A DNA stretch of 64,000 nucleotides from Bombyx mori (GCF_030269925.1 NC_085110.1:1984001-2048000); one strand, 5' to 3'. Positions 12,652 through 25,360 are shown, numbered from the stretch's first letter. The notes: generated by a model from the sequence alone, not told the origin. Translations and numbers: made by a program.

Positions 12652-12856
12652 TGAGTTTTTCGCCGGATCGTCTCAGTGGGTTGCGATTCCGATCCGGTAA
12701 TAGTTCATTCGCGAAGCAGCTGCTCTTTCAGATCTCCTTTGGAGGCGCTCGACCAGCCAGCAAATACCACCCCTCCTAGCTGAGCCTGCTCGCCCACATG
12801 TCCTGGTGAAGCTAAAAGGCTTCAAAGCCGCCAGTAATTCCTCAATCCTAAAAAAA
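12652..12856 (+). mobile_element. LINE family A 3' end, sense on plus
   Basis: Reverse-complement match to the 3'UTR of the intact LINE: a 'gagtttttcgccggatc' block, 'ttccgatccggtaatag', 'ctcctttggaggcgctcg' and 'tgtcctggtgaagct', ending with an A run at 12849-12856. It is severely 5' truncated (about 205 bp). Confidence 0.85.
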
Positions 12857-13360
12857 ATTCGGACCATCGGTCTATCGAGCAATTTCACCCGCTCGTTGGA
12901 AGATCTTGCCTCTGTCATTAATCATCCCAAAGAAACCTATTTTACAAACGTTATTTTGGAACGTTGTCGATTAAAGAAAACCTATTCGATGCTTTTTCGA
13001 AGTATTTCGGTGTCGTGAAACAACGGCACACGTATTTGATAAATGTAGTGGGCGTAATAATTACATGAAAATTTCCTTTAATTTCCTTTGTCCGTTATCG
13101 CTACTACATCGTATATATGGTTTTGTGTTTTTAATTATGAATACGTAAAATACGTTTCGCGTCAAATGTACATACGTCGGGGTCACGTTGATTAATGTAT
13201 CTCTGGATATAGCATTCTTAACGAATAGTTTTTTTATAATAGTATATTATGTAGATTCATGACTGTAAGTAGACGCGAGTCTATAGTATAACTTTGCAAT
13301 TCATCCATTGGTACCTGTCACAGAGAATCGCTATTTGTTGGTGATTCCGTGTTTGCTTTT
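12857..13360. other. No gene recognised
   Basis: AT-rich sequence following the LINE tail. Nothing identifiable on either strand. Confidence 0.4.
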
Positions 13361-13826
13361 TCCCTATTTATTGTCAGTAGTCTCGAGGGGCTATTCTGGC
13401 TTCACCCGCTTCACCCTCTACCTTTACTGGTGGTAGGACCTCTTGTGAATCCGCGCGGTTACCTAGGTACCACCACCCTGCCTATTTCTGCTGTGAACAG
13501 TAATGCGTTTCGGTTTGAAGGGTGGGGCAGCCGTTGTAACTATACTTGAGACCTTAGAACTGATATCTCAAGGTGAGTGACGCATTTACGTTGTAGATGT
13601 CTATGGGCTCCAGTAACCACTTAACACAAGGTGGGCTGTGAACTCGTCCACCCAACTATGCAATAAAAAAAAATTAATATGTAGACGAGCTTAGGAGGCT
13701 CAGGCTCAGAGAGTTTGCTGATAATTGCCCTAGTAAGAGTACTCTTTCGCTGAATCTACCACTGGATCAGAAACCCGATCCAATGAGAAGATCCGGCGAG
13801 AAACTCAGTAGATTGTTTGTGGGCTA
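13361..13826 (-). mobile_element. LINE family B 3' end split by a Bm1 insertion
   Basis: The left part (13361-13425, 'agtctcgaggggctattc') and right part (13681-13826, 'gtagacgagcttaggag' through 'gagaagatccggcgagaa') are consecutive segments of the family B 3' end. A Bm1 SINE occupies the gap between them. This is a clear nested insertion, with the LINE older than the SINE. Confidence 0.75.
13426..13673 (+). mobile_element. Bm1 SINE, truncated, nested in a LINE
   Basis: Starts at 'actggtggtaggacc', has the standard Bm1 body and ends in 'gcaataaaaaaaaa'. It is flanked on both sides by pieces of one LINE family B fragment. Confidence 0.87.
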
Positions 13827-16800
13827 TCCACATTTGTAACTATATGGTTACAGCTTACAATCATGAATAATAATTCCCATTTGTAGGAGATGTATTATAG
13901 AGTTATTGATAATAAACAATATTCTGTCGATAAAATAAACTCAATGAGCTTCAAATTTGGCACGTATCTAATGTACTATAACTTGTTTACAGCTAACGAT
14001 TGTTGCATATTGTAGATTGATATTGTTATTAGGACAGCGATGATCGCTTTTTATCAATGCAATTAGATTCTACTATTTTGGAAATAAATTCTAATTACCA
14101 CATCCAAAACTACATTTTTTCGTAATAGTCTAAGTCTACTTATAAATATTAAACGCCCATCAATCATACTCCAAGAGGCACGTAAGATTACACGCATTCA
14201 TAAGTGGAAGGGTTGTGGATATAAACGGTGAACTGGGTTAATTAGATGCCTGATGAATTTTATTAATGTTGAAGGGTTAAATCGTTCAAAAAACCGCTAC
14301 AATCGTCGTTGATACGAAATAGTTCGATTAGAAAATGACAGATGTAGTGATGTAGCAATTGTACCAAACTGTTAATTATCGATTCATTTTTACTTTCATT
14401 ATGTACCGTTTCTCGATTAATTAATACATATATTAAAATTTTCCTTCATCGTCATTTGTATGTTTAAACATCAAGAAATATAGAATATTAATGTCGTCAT
14501 AATATGACAAAAGTAGTAAAAACGGAATTAGGCTAAATGAATTATCTTAGATTTAGAAATACAAATATTTACATTTGTTTCGTGTAGCAGCATCAAATGC
14601 TGCATATTTACAAAAATTATATTCCTTTAACTGTAAAAAGTGTAATTCTGATAGGCGCTTCAGGTCTATTACCGAGGCACGCCGTAACTCAGAAACAAGT
14701 AAACACGGCAGTCGCGAAATTTGCATAACTATCGACTTTTTAAATCTATGCAAAACGCGACGATACGACGCTCGACTCACGAGCCGGCCCGCGTCCAACA
14801 ACACATACTGCGACGCCATAATATCCCCCCAATACACACATTAATAAAACGTCCAATTTATTATTCGTCACGATGTAATGAAGTGTGAGATTTTTCTAAT
14901 GGTGATATTAGAAGTAGGATATGATTTGCTTCTATTTACCCTTTATTGTATAAATACAATCGTCTTAATGCTTAGAACATAAAATCTAGTGTTATTTTGA
15001 TATTTAGAAATAAAATGAAATTTTACAATGCAGTCTTCAAAAAGGTGTATTGCCACCAAGATGGCGGCACAAAACTGGCGCAAATTCGATAAAAAACCGA
15101 TAGAGATCATAATAAATAAACAGCTTTTAAAAGTTGCGTACACGCACCGCTGGAGGCGTCAAAAGTAGGCGTTACTTATGATGAATAACGTGACGGAATC
15201 CGGCGTTCAATCGTAAAGATATCGATTTTAATTATACGAATCGAAAACATCGAAACGGCTATAGATCGAATTTTAATATGTCGATTATGGACGTCTGCGA
15301 TACAGCGATACGAGCTCTTTGATTCGTCCGCTACGTACGAATGTGTAATGCGTAATTTTGCAGAACTACTGAGATTCCACGAAACAGATCGAGATATGGA
15401 CATTCAAAAGATCGCCGATATGTACAATGCGAATGTGCGAAAGATCCGTGTATAGCCCTAAATACATGTGAATTCGATATTATATCTATTGTAGGTTGTT
15501 TCCCTATCTTGATTTTAGATTATATTTATCCTCAGAATGTTGTGGCGTTTTTAATTTTGTCTGTTTTGCTACTATAAATTATTTTGTTGGTATCGACTAC
15601 CCATGTAGATGGCACGAAGACGGAGGAAAAAAAGTAGGTAACTATTTGGAAAGTGGACAGATAACCTCATTAAGGTGAGATGATTTTAAACAAACCTCTA
15701 ACAAAAAGTGAATGAAAATGATAGTCCTCGGAAGGCGCTTCATTTGAAAGAGGTCGAATTTAATAGCTAACACGTTAATTCACATTAAATTATTAAAATA
15801 TACTTAGGTTAGGTTAGGTTCAGCTAGAGCACTGATAGGCATTGATAGGTATCAGAGGTATCGTTAGTGCTAAACTCCATTTCGCCTAATTAATATTGCA
15901 GTTCACTTTTCATACACGAAAACTCTACAGAATCACAAGAGGCCGAACCAGTTGATATCTCGGTCACGTACTTAGGCATGATTTGAAAAAGACGACCTGG
16001 AGGCGAAAGAAGTCGTTGTTGAAGAATATGTCAGAATGAGTAATACTTAACGTATACAATATAGGGAATAAAATGGTGAACATTTGGAAACGTAGAAGGA
16101 AGTACAAGAACAAAATGATTTGGAATAATACGTTTACTATACTCCATGAGCATGTTTATATTCACACAAGATAATAGTAGTTATATATTTAAGTGAACGA
16201 AAATATACATTGCTGATTAACGATTAAAAAGTATTTTTTAAATCGATTTCGATCTTAACAGGTATAACGATCTAAACAATACAAATTTCCATTCGTTTCC
16301 ATTTTGTTCTTAGTCCAAATCTTTAGTGTCGATACCATCTTAAAACGCCTACGACATGAAAATAATTAACTCGACTGAACGTATTATAACATCGTGTTTA
16401 ACATCAGCTACTCTTATACCAATTACTACCGACAATCGATCGTTTCAAGAAACACGCTCGCTGCACTAGTTTGAATGTTGCCAGATTTTTAAAAAATCCA
16501 AGAAAAATATATAATAAATACTTGACTTTAAAATAAAGGTCTTAGTATTTGTATGTATTATTTATTTCCTTTTGAAAAATTATTAATTCTATTAATTTAA
16601 ACAAAAAAGCAATTCAAAGAATGCATTATTAGCATAATGTTCTTATTCCTTTTTTACATGTTGAAAATCCAGCATACAGTCTAAGCAACTAAATCGTAGT
16701 TAGCATCCATGACATTTATACAGTGAATTAGTTGTTATATAACGTTAGTCAATAGACATTACAACGAACTTTAAGGAAAACCTCTAAAGATGTTTGTTAA

Positions 16801-17532
16801 GTAATTTACGCTTAAATTAGTTATTACAAATTGTGGAGAAATCATTTTTAAACATTGCATGTAAGATGTGGAAGCCAAAAAAAATAAGACATGCATCCCG
16901 AATGATGAGCTTTTGTCCTTAATTTTTGATAATTAAAAATGTTAAATAACAAAAATTTAATATAAATTTTCAATCTGGCAACCCATGGACAGGTTTTTTC
17001 TTCAAAATGGTTGACGTCACTCGGCGCGTCGTTCCAGGCGACTTGTAAAACTTGTAAACGTGTTAACGATCGTTTGATTGATCGGGTGACCATTCGAAAC
17101 GTTGTTGTCGGACATTTTACAACGCCTATTACAGATTTTTCATGGCCAACAAACGGTAAGATTATCTTACATGATGTCGGAATTCAAATTTTTTTTTTAT
17201 ATCTTTTCCTAAGGCGTTCATGTTATTTGAGCCACAACGAAACATTCATAAAAAACTAACCTCGAGAGAATTCCAATGTCGGCTGCACCGGAATAACAGC
17301 TATCTCTATCAAAAATAAACTGTCAAATTAAATACGTAATGTTTTTAACACCAGGCTGAGCATTAAACATTATGACATTACATATGTCACGGCAAACGAC
17401 ATGTTTAACATTAAGATATTTGGTTTGTTGTTCTTTTAAATACTGAGATGTTGTCGTGCCCTTATTAAAAAGGCGTCACCTGGACAGAGTCGTCTCTCGA
17501 TAACGGATAATGTGGGTCAAGAAGGTCAATCT
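13827..17532. other. Long AT-rich stretch without recognised gene
   Basis: About 3.7 kb with no member of the repeat families found elsewhere in the window. Short ORFs up to 94 codons occur on both strands (14553-14844 has one on each strand, which argues for chance). Blocks near 15040-15150 and 16985-17110 are GC-richer but show no splice-bounded coding pattern that I can defend. Confidence 0.4.
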
Positions 17533-17776
17533 ACTGGTGGTAGGGCGCGTTGTGACCCCGTATGGGTAGATACCACCACCCTGCCTATTTCTGCAGTGAA
17601 GCAGTATTGCGTTTCGGTTTGAAGGGCGAGGCAGCCGTTGTACTATAAAATTGAGACTTAGAACTCAAGACCCAGGGTGGGCGTTTAAGTTGTCGATGTC
17701 TATGAGGTGCAGTAACCAATTAACATTAATCAGGTTGGCCGTGAGTTCGTCCACCATCTAAGCAATAATAAAAAAA
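17533..17776 (+). mobile_element. Bm1 SINE, truncated
   Basis: Starts 'actggtggtaggg' and ends 'agcaataataaaaaaa'. It is more diverged than most copies, with small deletions in the middle. It sits tail-to-tail with the next Bm1 copy. Confidence 0.82.
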
Positions 17777-17944
17777 GTATCTGGGAGTTATTTTAGACCT
17801 GACCATCTGACTTCAGACAAACGACGTCGCCTTCAGCCTCGACAGGCTCCAGGACCTGCAGCGGAGGAAGCTGTGCGTTGCATCTGATCAGGCCTTATGA
17901 AAGAGTGGTCGGCATTAGTATAGGCTCACTCTCTTAATTTAAAA
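17777..17944 (+). pseudogene. Possible decayed reverse transcriptase scrap
   Basis: Directly after the Bm1 tail one frame reads YLGVILDLT before a stop. This resembles the conserved YLGV block downstream of the catalytic Asp pair in LINE reverse transcriptases. The following GC-rich stretch has no open frame. The match is short, so this is tentative. Confidence 0.25.
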
Positions 17945-18203
17945 TTCTACTTTTTAAAAAATTTTTATTGCTTAGATGGGTGGACGAGCTCACAGCCCAC
18001 CTGGTGTTAAGTGGTTCCTGGAGCCCATAGACATCTACGACGTAAATGCGCCACCCATCTTGAGATATAAGTTCTAAGGTCTCATGTATAGTTGCAACGG
18101 CTGCCCCACCCTTCAAGCCGAAACGCATTACTGCTTCAAGGCCGAAATAGGCAGGGTGGTGGTACCTACCCGCGCGGACCCACTAGAGGTCCTACCACCA
18201 GGT
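17945..18203 (-). mobile_element. Bm1 SINE, truncated
   Basis: T run, then 'attgcttagatgggtgg', the antisense body and 'cctaccaccaggt'. It is a good-quality copy lying inverted to the copy at 17533-17776. Confidence 0.88.
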
Positions 18204-20600
18204 GTTACACGCTAGTACTTCTAACGATATATATAACCTATTATAGCGTGAACTCGCTGAGTTTTTCTTCCCTCCTCTAAGTAAGCCTCTTCTTCAATGG
18301 CGCGCTGACGAGTGTTAATAAACTTTCGCCTTTTGGCTAAGTCTTTCACCAGTTCTGGTGAGGCCAAAAAATATCTAGGAGACCACGAACTCACTGTCAC
18401 AAAAGAAGTATCATTTAATTCGGAACGAAATTTTCGATTTGTCCTTATTGTGAGAATTAATTATTGTGAAATTATGTTTTGTTTTTGTTGATTTATACAT
18501 CCATGAACTTTAGACCGCAGAACGATAACTCCTTTGCCGCTCGGCTATCTTTCTTATTGTCATATTATATTATTGTGATGACCTCAAGTTGATAGGAATC
18601 TTCTCGTCTCGTCTTCCAAGGCCTTTTTATTTAGAGAGCTAATGAATTTTGGTTAATTAAAATATAATTCATTCTATTCTCACCCAAGTATAATAATTGA
18701 TTTCCTCTGACAGTTTCGGGATTGATGAAGTTGACATTGACAAGTCGCTAGTCTTTTTTTATTCAATACACTGCGGCTGACTGATCAGAATCGTATCTAC
18801 TACGCTGCTGATACTCATTTTGTTTTATTGAAAGGTTTGGAAATGGTATAGGGTCATTTCGTTTAACCCATTGATTACATTTTGTTTATACACAGTAACC
18901 ACAATTTTAATGTTATTTGAAAGAACTATACATAGAATTGAACTAGTAAAAAAAAATGTGTGCAATTCACACGTGGTAGAAGTGAAACCTTCGAAAATTA
19001 AAATACAATTATCCTAAACGTCTTAAGTATATGTAAAATTTTGTCATTAGTAAATAATTGTAAGGTAGCGCCCTCTGTGAATTGATATTTTAATTTAACG
19101 TATAATCCTAAATTAAAATTCACTACAAGAGCTTTCATACACACGTTAGTATTAAAAAATCTCACAGATGGCGCTGTATTAAATAGTATGTATATTTCTG
19201 TCTCATTCTTTGCTGGCTTCATCCTACACATTTTTGTATTTGTGTCTCTTACCTGTCGTTTTTTCTGTTGCATCCGGTTTGAAATCACAACGATTCTAAA
19301 GAAGTTTTCACTTCAATAAATAAATAGATCCTTTCTGATTATATTCCAAAAACATTAGCGAATTAAAATTATGAATATCCACTGAAGTATGAAACCTTCT
19401 TCTATTCGTATGAATATCACATACGTAAAAGTTTGTTTACCTACTTACATAGTTCATTTCTGTTTTGATACTCTCTCGTAATATATTCCATCGACGATAT
19501 ACATACATCGACAGTTTCAGTTTTTGTAGCAAATAAAAATAAACGATGAAACTGATTATATAAGCCAAGAAATCAATTTTATTCATGAATAAATCCGCCA
19601 ACGGATTTACGATGCGTAATATTTTTTTTATAACTGATTTTTGGACGACGGAAAAGTTAATATAAGGACATGAATCCGCTCACTGGTTTTCAATAAATTG
19701 ACGTTTAATCTGTAATCAGAATCCGATATCTCGGAATTTCAGTTAGTCTTCCGATGGCGTATGTTATACGGGAACTCTTTTGCGATGTAAATTGCAAAAT
19801 TAAGGAAGAAAATTATTTCGATTTCGATCGTGCAGGATTATGCTTGATTTTAATCGTTTTGATTCGAATGCTATTTTTATTCGATTAACAGTTTTTTTTT
19901 GTTAGTTTTTATTAAGACACTTTTAATACTTGTCAAAAAGAACTTTCACGAAAGAGTTTTAATATGCAAAACTGGATTAGTTTATCGTGTCGTTTTCGGG
20001 TTACATATTTAAGTGTGTATATACATACACAAACCGGGATTGCGACAAAATGAAATATGTAATAACAACGTTGTGTAGACCTATACCAATAGAGATGCGA
20101 GTGTGCACCTCATGAATGCGAATAGAACAAAGACTAGTGTTGCGTTACACAAATAACGAAATCGTTTTTTTTGTCATTCGAAAAAAAAAGACGCGCTTTG
20201 ATTGTGGCGGGAAACGGAGTTCGAGATTTGAAAATTAGCATTTTTGTCGTATAACTCTAGTGCGGTGTCTCGCTGAGCGTCCGATATGGACGCTGTGCGG
20301 ACCTCGAGAGATTTTTTTCATCTTTCTATAAAAGGATTTGTTTTAGAAAAAAAAAAAATCTATATTTTATTGTCTTGAATCAATTCGATTAATATGAATA
20401 AACAGACACATACATATATTTACATATTTCAACATTAAATTGTAAGTTGCCATTTTATTAATAGAATACAATAATAATGACGTGCGATTAAATTTTAGGA
20501 TCATAAATTTCCAATAGTAGATTAGAAAAATTAAAGACCGCTTCAAATGGACTATTGACATGCAAAGTTTTTGAATCAATTAATTTCTAAATATTAGGCT
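18204..20600. other. AT-rich, one small MITE, no gene
   Basis: Apart from the MITE at 19073-19179 I recognise nothing. A 96-codon minus ORF (18998-19288) runs straight through the MITE and is therefore not a credible gene. Confidence 0.4.
19073..19179. mobile_element. Small inverted-repeat element (MITE-like)
   Basis: About 107 bp with imperfect terminal inverted repeats: 'gtagcgccctctgtgaa' on the left and 'tctcacagatggcgctgta' on the right, around an AT-rich centre. No coding capacity. The size and TIR layout fit a non-autonomous DNA transposon; the superfamily is unknown. Confidence 0.5.
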
Positions 20601-20601
20601 A

Positions 20602-20635
<34 letters not shown>
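20602..20635. repeat. (TAG)n microsatellite
   Basis: Eleven uninterrupted TAG/AGT units. A shorter run of the same unit occurs at 34280-34297. Confidence 0.95.
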
Positions 20636-20636
<1 letters not shown>

Positions 20637-21149
20637 ATAATTTCTCACGAACAAATCCGATTCATCGAGCGGGAAAACATAGAATAGCTTAAAAAAATTA
20701 CGTTGACCCTTTATCTGTTATGTAGCAGCTCGCACTCATTGGGCGAGAGCCGAATTTATGTCGTCGAGTAATCCGGACCCATTTGTATAGATAATTTTTA
20801 TTATTGCCATCTCCCCGGAGCCGGCCGCCATGATAACCGATGAACGAAAGAGTTCGTAATGACAATTTAAATAAGGAAGATGTATTCCTTTCGGCTTTCG
20901 ATAAGTTCGAATTTCGAATTTCTAAAGGAATTTGTAAGTGCTGTTCGAAAGTAAAAAAAAAAAATTATATACATAGGGATGTGATTTGTGGGTTTTGTAA
21001 ATTGTAAGTATAAGTATGTAAGGTATGTTCACTCGTGAATGATTTATTTGATCAATGTGTTTATCCGTTAATAATTTAGGGAAATACATAAACAATTATA
21101 CAAAAAATCGTTATTATTTTTTATACTGAAACAGAAATTTTCATTGTCG

Positions 21150-21475
21150 GTTGAAATGACTTAACTACTAATCCACCTGGTCCGGGTTCGAGTCTCGGTC
21201 CGAGTCAATATCCTTATGAAAGATATTTATGATAAACTGTTTATGCTTTTGATTATGTTTCGTATGTGTGTGCATCGGTTACCCATAATCTAGGAGAATA
21301 ATCTCAGGACCGCTCATTGTGGAATATTTATTAATCTAATTTTTTTGTTGTTGTTAATGCACTGTGGATTGCACCTATAATTGAGGTAACATCTGCCATG
21401 AACTTTTGTAAGTTTGTCAGTTTGTATTGATGATCACTTTGTTGGTGCAACTTAATAAATAAATATTGCGATAAG
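21150..21475 (+). mobile_element. Candidate second tRNA-derived SINE
   Basis: Contains 'gggttcgagtctcgg' at about 21183-21197, a good match to a Pol III B box in a tRNA-like arm. An unrelated body follows, with a tail at 21461-21473 reading 'aataaataaata'. Only one copy is in this window and the A box is not clear. It could be a chance B box; Bm1 itself is not similar beyond the box. Confidence 0.35.
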
Positions 21476-23817
21476 TCTAAGTAAGTATATTTTTGTGTAA
21501 TTATTCATGTTAATTGTATCTATTATACGTGATATAAAGTATGTACCTACAGATTAAATAAATAAAAATTATTATTGAAATCCAACTGTGAATGTAATTA
21601 TTAACACGGTGCTCTCTTAAAACTACATGACTGACTGTATTAAAACATTGAGCAGCCCAAACAATCACCGACTTAAAAGCCTTTTGAATATTCAAACGCA
21701 ATGCTTTTGTTGTTCCACGACCCTAACGAGTACAAACTATGCGTGTAAACTATTTTTAACATGGCCACACCGAGTTTTATCTGCTCCCGCTCTTATGTCC
21801 GCGTTATCTTGGCCAGTGCATTAGTCTTCGATAATACAACGATAAAAACATATCGACCGGCGCCACGCTCGATTCAGATCGTACTCGCTCGATTTAAAAA
21901 AAAAATCGATTTCTCCCCGATAAAGATGTTATGGCTTGTTGTCGTAGTTAAGTGACTTAATTGTGGATTCCTGTATTATGTATTTACTTGGACCAATAAA
22001 TTTTGTCGGTCAAATGTTTAAAACATTTTATGTTCGCCGGTAAATGTATTGAAATGATAAAGAATGTAAGGCTCGCTTTTGAGCTCTCAATACATCTTAT
22101 TAATTTAAATAAGTAATTAAAAACTGAGCCGGTGATATGTTCACAATGATTTATTATGATGTATATAAATCGATTGATTTGTCTCATTTATGTTCAGTGA
22201 GATACATCACGGAACAGATCACTGCGGGTGAGCTAGCAACACTGTTCCGACAAAATGACGGTCTAATTTCGCTCCAAAATTAATAACCCGCATCCTACGT
22301 CGTTTTTCATCAACCTCATTTTGGTAGGTTAATTATTTATCGTGTTTCCCTCTAAAAACCTCGTTTAGAGTGCTTTCATAAAGCCGACGCGCGTTTAAAG
22401 ACTGAAAATTTTGTCTATTCTGCGGAATAGTGCGATAAACGGGCATGCTAATGACGTCATCACGCCCGCCGTTCCGCCCGCGCCCGTTCTGTGTCAAACG
22501 TTTTGTTTGTCATGTGTTGGACCTTGATAACGTGGAAAAGGTTCGACGATTAATCGCATCAGCTTTTGTCGTCCGGCAAAAAGTACTGCGCTTACGCGAG
22601 GAATCGTGACGTGTAATTACGTAGGTACGTGTCTTTTGCGATTAAAAAAAAAAAAAAACGAAAATGGAACCAAAACAAGGGTAGGTACGGCCTATGATTT
22701 ACAAGCCGGCCAACATACAAAAACAATGGTTATTCCGCATTCATAAAATAAAAATATAGTAATAAGAGGGCAATGGCGAAGGCCCGACGTCGAGAGCTGA
22801 ATACAATCCCCGGCTCGCTCGCACAGTGGCCCGAAAGCGATCCAGATCTGGCTATCGGGATCTCAGTTTGTTCTCACATCATTACCCGCGCCGACGGCTA
22901 CAAATTTACATCCAACACAATGGCTATCCACCATCGAGACATCATTAAGGTGATGCCGATAGCGCCAGTCATTGTCCGATGTAAACGACGTATATCACCA
23001 TCGACCCACATTCAAATATCGCCCTTAAAAAAACGCAAACAAAAATTATATTTGATTGAATTGGAATGGTTTATACGTAAGAAAAATCGTTTGGGTGTAA
23101 TGACAGAACGTCATAAAAGTTTCATAAGGGTAAGCGATTATGTGCGCAAAAGCAGAAGCATTTAGAGTTGATTTTGAATTTATTACATTTAGTTATGAGG
23201 CTTCGGGGAGTGTTTAGGAAAAGATCTGTTTAAACTGGAGCCTCCGGCTATCGCGACCACACAATACAACTTATGAAATGGGTGATCGGGGAAAAATTGG
23301 TATTAACTTTGGGATATGTGGAACAAATATTGATTTTGTGACATTTTGTGACAAAGACGTGTATGTCTTAGTAGCCGTGACGTAGACACGATGATTGTTA
23401 TTATAGTGTTTTCAGAATTTTACGAAGCTTAGATACGATTTAAAGACTTTAATTTGGTTGTAAGCCTATATAATAAATCTCTTCATCATTAACAACCTAT
23501 TTTAGTCTACCATTGTGCATCTCCCAAGGTACACCACGCGACCCTATCCTGGGTCTCTCGACACCATCCAAAGATATCAATTAGTACAGTCAATAAACAA
23601 TATGTCGATTAATTGGCGTCAAAAATAGTAGATGTAATTGGCGGATTTCGTCTCTTAAACGAAATTAGAATATGGAGTGATTGGTTATTTAGTTGTTGTA
23701 GTTGATTCTTGGTTATTGGTTACTGTCAAAGCGAAAGCTATTTACTCTTTATCTGCCAAGAAAATTTCCGGAGAAGATAAAATTTCAAACAAAACGATAG
23801 ACGATAGAGCTTGTAGG
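21476..23817. other. No gene firmly supported
   Basis: Contains a CpG-richer island at about 22430-22620 ('cgcccgccgttccgcccg') and an orphan ORF at 22773-23165. No known repeat. The island could be a promoter of an upstream ush exon or of another transcript, but nothing in the sequence decides it. Confidence 0.35.
22773..23165 (+). CDS. Orphan ORF of 130 codons, doubtful
   Basis: An open frame from ATG at 22773 to TAG. The product is basic, without signal peptide, membrane segment or known motif, and I do not recognise it. The first half is GC-balanced (CpG-containing) and the second half AT-rich with Lys runs, which is more like chance than selected coding. There is no neighbouring ORF it could pair with. 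It may be a fragment of an old element or non-coding. Confidence 0.15.
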   Translation: MAKARRRELNTIPGSLAQWPESDPDLAIGISVCSHIITRADGYKFTSNTMAIHHRDIIKVMPIAPVIVRCKRRISPSTHIQISPLKKRKQKLYLIELEWFIRKKNRLGVMTERHKSFIRVSDYVRKSRSI

Positions 23818-24062
23818 TTTTTTTTAATTGCTTATAAGGGTGGATGAGCTCACAGCCCACCTGGTGTTAAGTGGTTACTGGAGCCCATAGACATCTACAA
23901 CGTAAATGTGCCACCCACCTTGAGATATAAGTTCTAAGGTCTCAGGTATAATTACAAAGGCTGCTCCACCCCTCAAACCGAAACGCATTACTGCTTCACG
24001 GCAGAAATAGGCAGGGTGGCTTACTTACCGTGCGGACTCACAAGAGGTCCTATCACCAGGTA
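23818..24062 (-). mobile_element. Bm1 SINE, truncated
   Basis: T run, 'attgcttataagggtgg', antisense body, then 'gaggtcctatcaccagg'. Standard 3' part without the tRNA head. Confidence 0.88.
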
Positions 24063-24650
24063 TAGGCCGAATTTCGTACGCATATCAACTTGCACGAAAG
24101 AGATATTCCCTATAATATAGCGGAACATACACCGAATTGCTTAAAGCGGCGAAAAGCCTGCTTACGATCCAGAATCATAGACATATATTATATAAGATTT
24201 CTTTCGACGAATTCCTGTGAATCAATTTGGTTTTAAAAATGAAAAGACAACGAAGGTATTGGTTAAGATATTCTCATAATTTTCGGATTCAGAATATGCT
24301 TTAGGAATATTCCTTGATACACTCGGTGCATTTGATAACGCCTTGTAGCCTCTGCGACTTTTTATTTAAAGCTGAGAGGTTATCACAAGAAAATTGATAA
24401 TCTGATTTACGATTATTTCAAGGACCGATCATAATATTGGAATTAAGTCACCTTTGGTCTTAAAGATTTTAGCACTGGGATCGGCGTATTTGTGAAACAT
24501 GACGCTTATTGGCTCATATTACCTTCTTCTGGGATGTTCCATAATGGGTTACAATGATGGCGGTATTTTATTATTAGAGACTATTTCTATAGCCTTCTGG
24601 AAAACTCCAGAATTTATTGAAGAAAAATATATCGTAAGTGCTATATAACA

Positions 24651-24820
24651 GTGTGCTTAGTGTGAGCTTTTTAACGTTTTCGATAGCGTAAAAGTTAACT
24701 AAAATTTGTGTGGAGTTGGAAGGTTTGCCTCTGTTTGCCACTAGGGGTGCTGTTCCGACTGCATACAAATTTGAGTTAACTTTTACGCTATCGACAACGT
24801 TAAGCTCTCACTAATCACAC
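24651..24820. mobile_element. Foldback MITE with about 55-bp inverted repeats
   Basis: The left arm (24651-24711, containing 'gatagcgtaaaagttaact') and right arm (about 24763-24820, containing 'agttaacttttacgctatc') are near-perfect inverted repeats around a centre of about 50 bp. A second copy, interrupted by a LINE, lies at 62208-62703, which confirms that this is a family. Confidence 0.75.
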
Positions 24821-25094
24821 AGGATCGTCGCTGCTGTATCTGATGTCATCGAGTGCGCTGCTGCGTTTTTGCATACAATAGTCGCGGGTCGTTACGTCTC
24901 GATTGATGTCCGGTCGGCGACGTGTAGGTACGTGACGTGCGAGCGATCGTATCGCGGGATCGAACCCACCCTAATTTGTTTCGTGCATAAAGTGCTTTAT
25001 TCGTCACCTGTACGTCAAGCAAGAAGATCTATCGAATTCGTAATGTGAATGTATCGAGTCTTCGATACGAAAACGGATCATTACATTAGATTTT

Positions 25095-25360
25095 ACTGGT
25101 GGTAGGACCTCTTGCACTGGTGGTAGGACCTCTTGTGAGTCCGCACGGGTAGGTACCACCGCCCCGCCTATTTCTGCCGTGAAGCAGTAATCCGTTTCGG
25201 TTTGAAGGGTGGGGCAGCCGTTGTAACTATACTTGAGACCTTAGAACCTATATCTCAAGGTGGGTGGCGCATTTACGTTGTAGATGTCTATGGGCTCCAG
25301 TAACCACTGAACACCCGGTCGGCTGTGAGCTCGTCCACCAATCTAAGCAATAAAAAAAAA
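25095..25360 (+). mobile_element. Bm1 SINE with duplicated 5' start
   Basis: The first 20 bases of the truncated Bm1 ('actggtggtaggacctcttg') occur twice in tandem (25095-25114 and 25116-25135), followed by a complete body and an A tail at 25352-25360. The 65-codon antisense ORF is a shadow. Confidence 0.9.

Noticed and set aside
20828..20836. Minus-strand ATG in a GC-rich patch ('gccgccatgataac') as the ush start exon
   Set aside because: The frame gives about 31 residues without a FOG-like basic start and no donor in the right phase could be defended.
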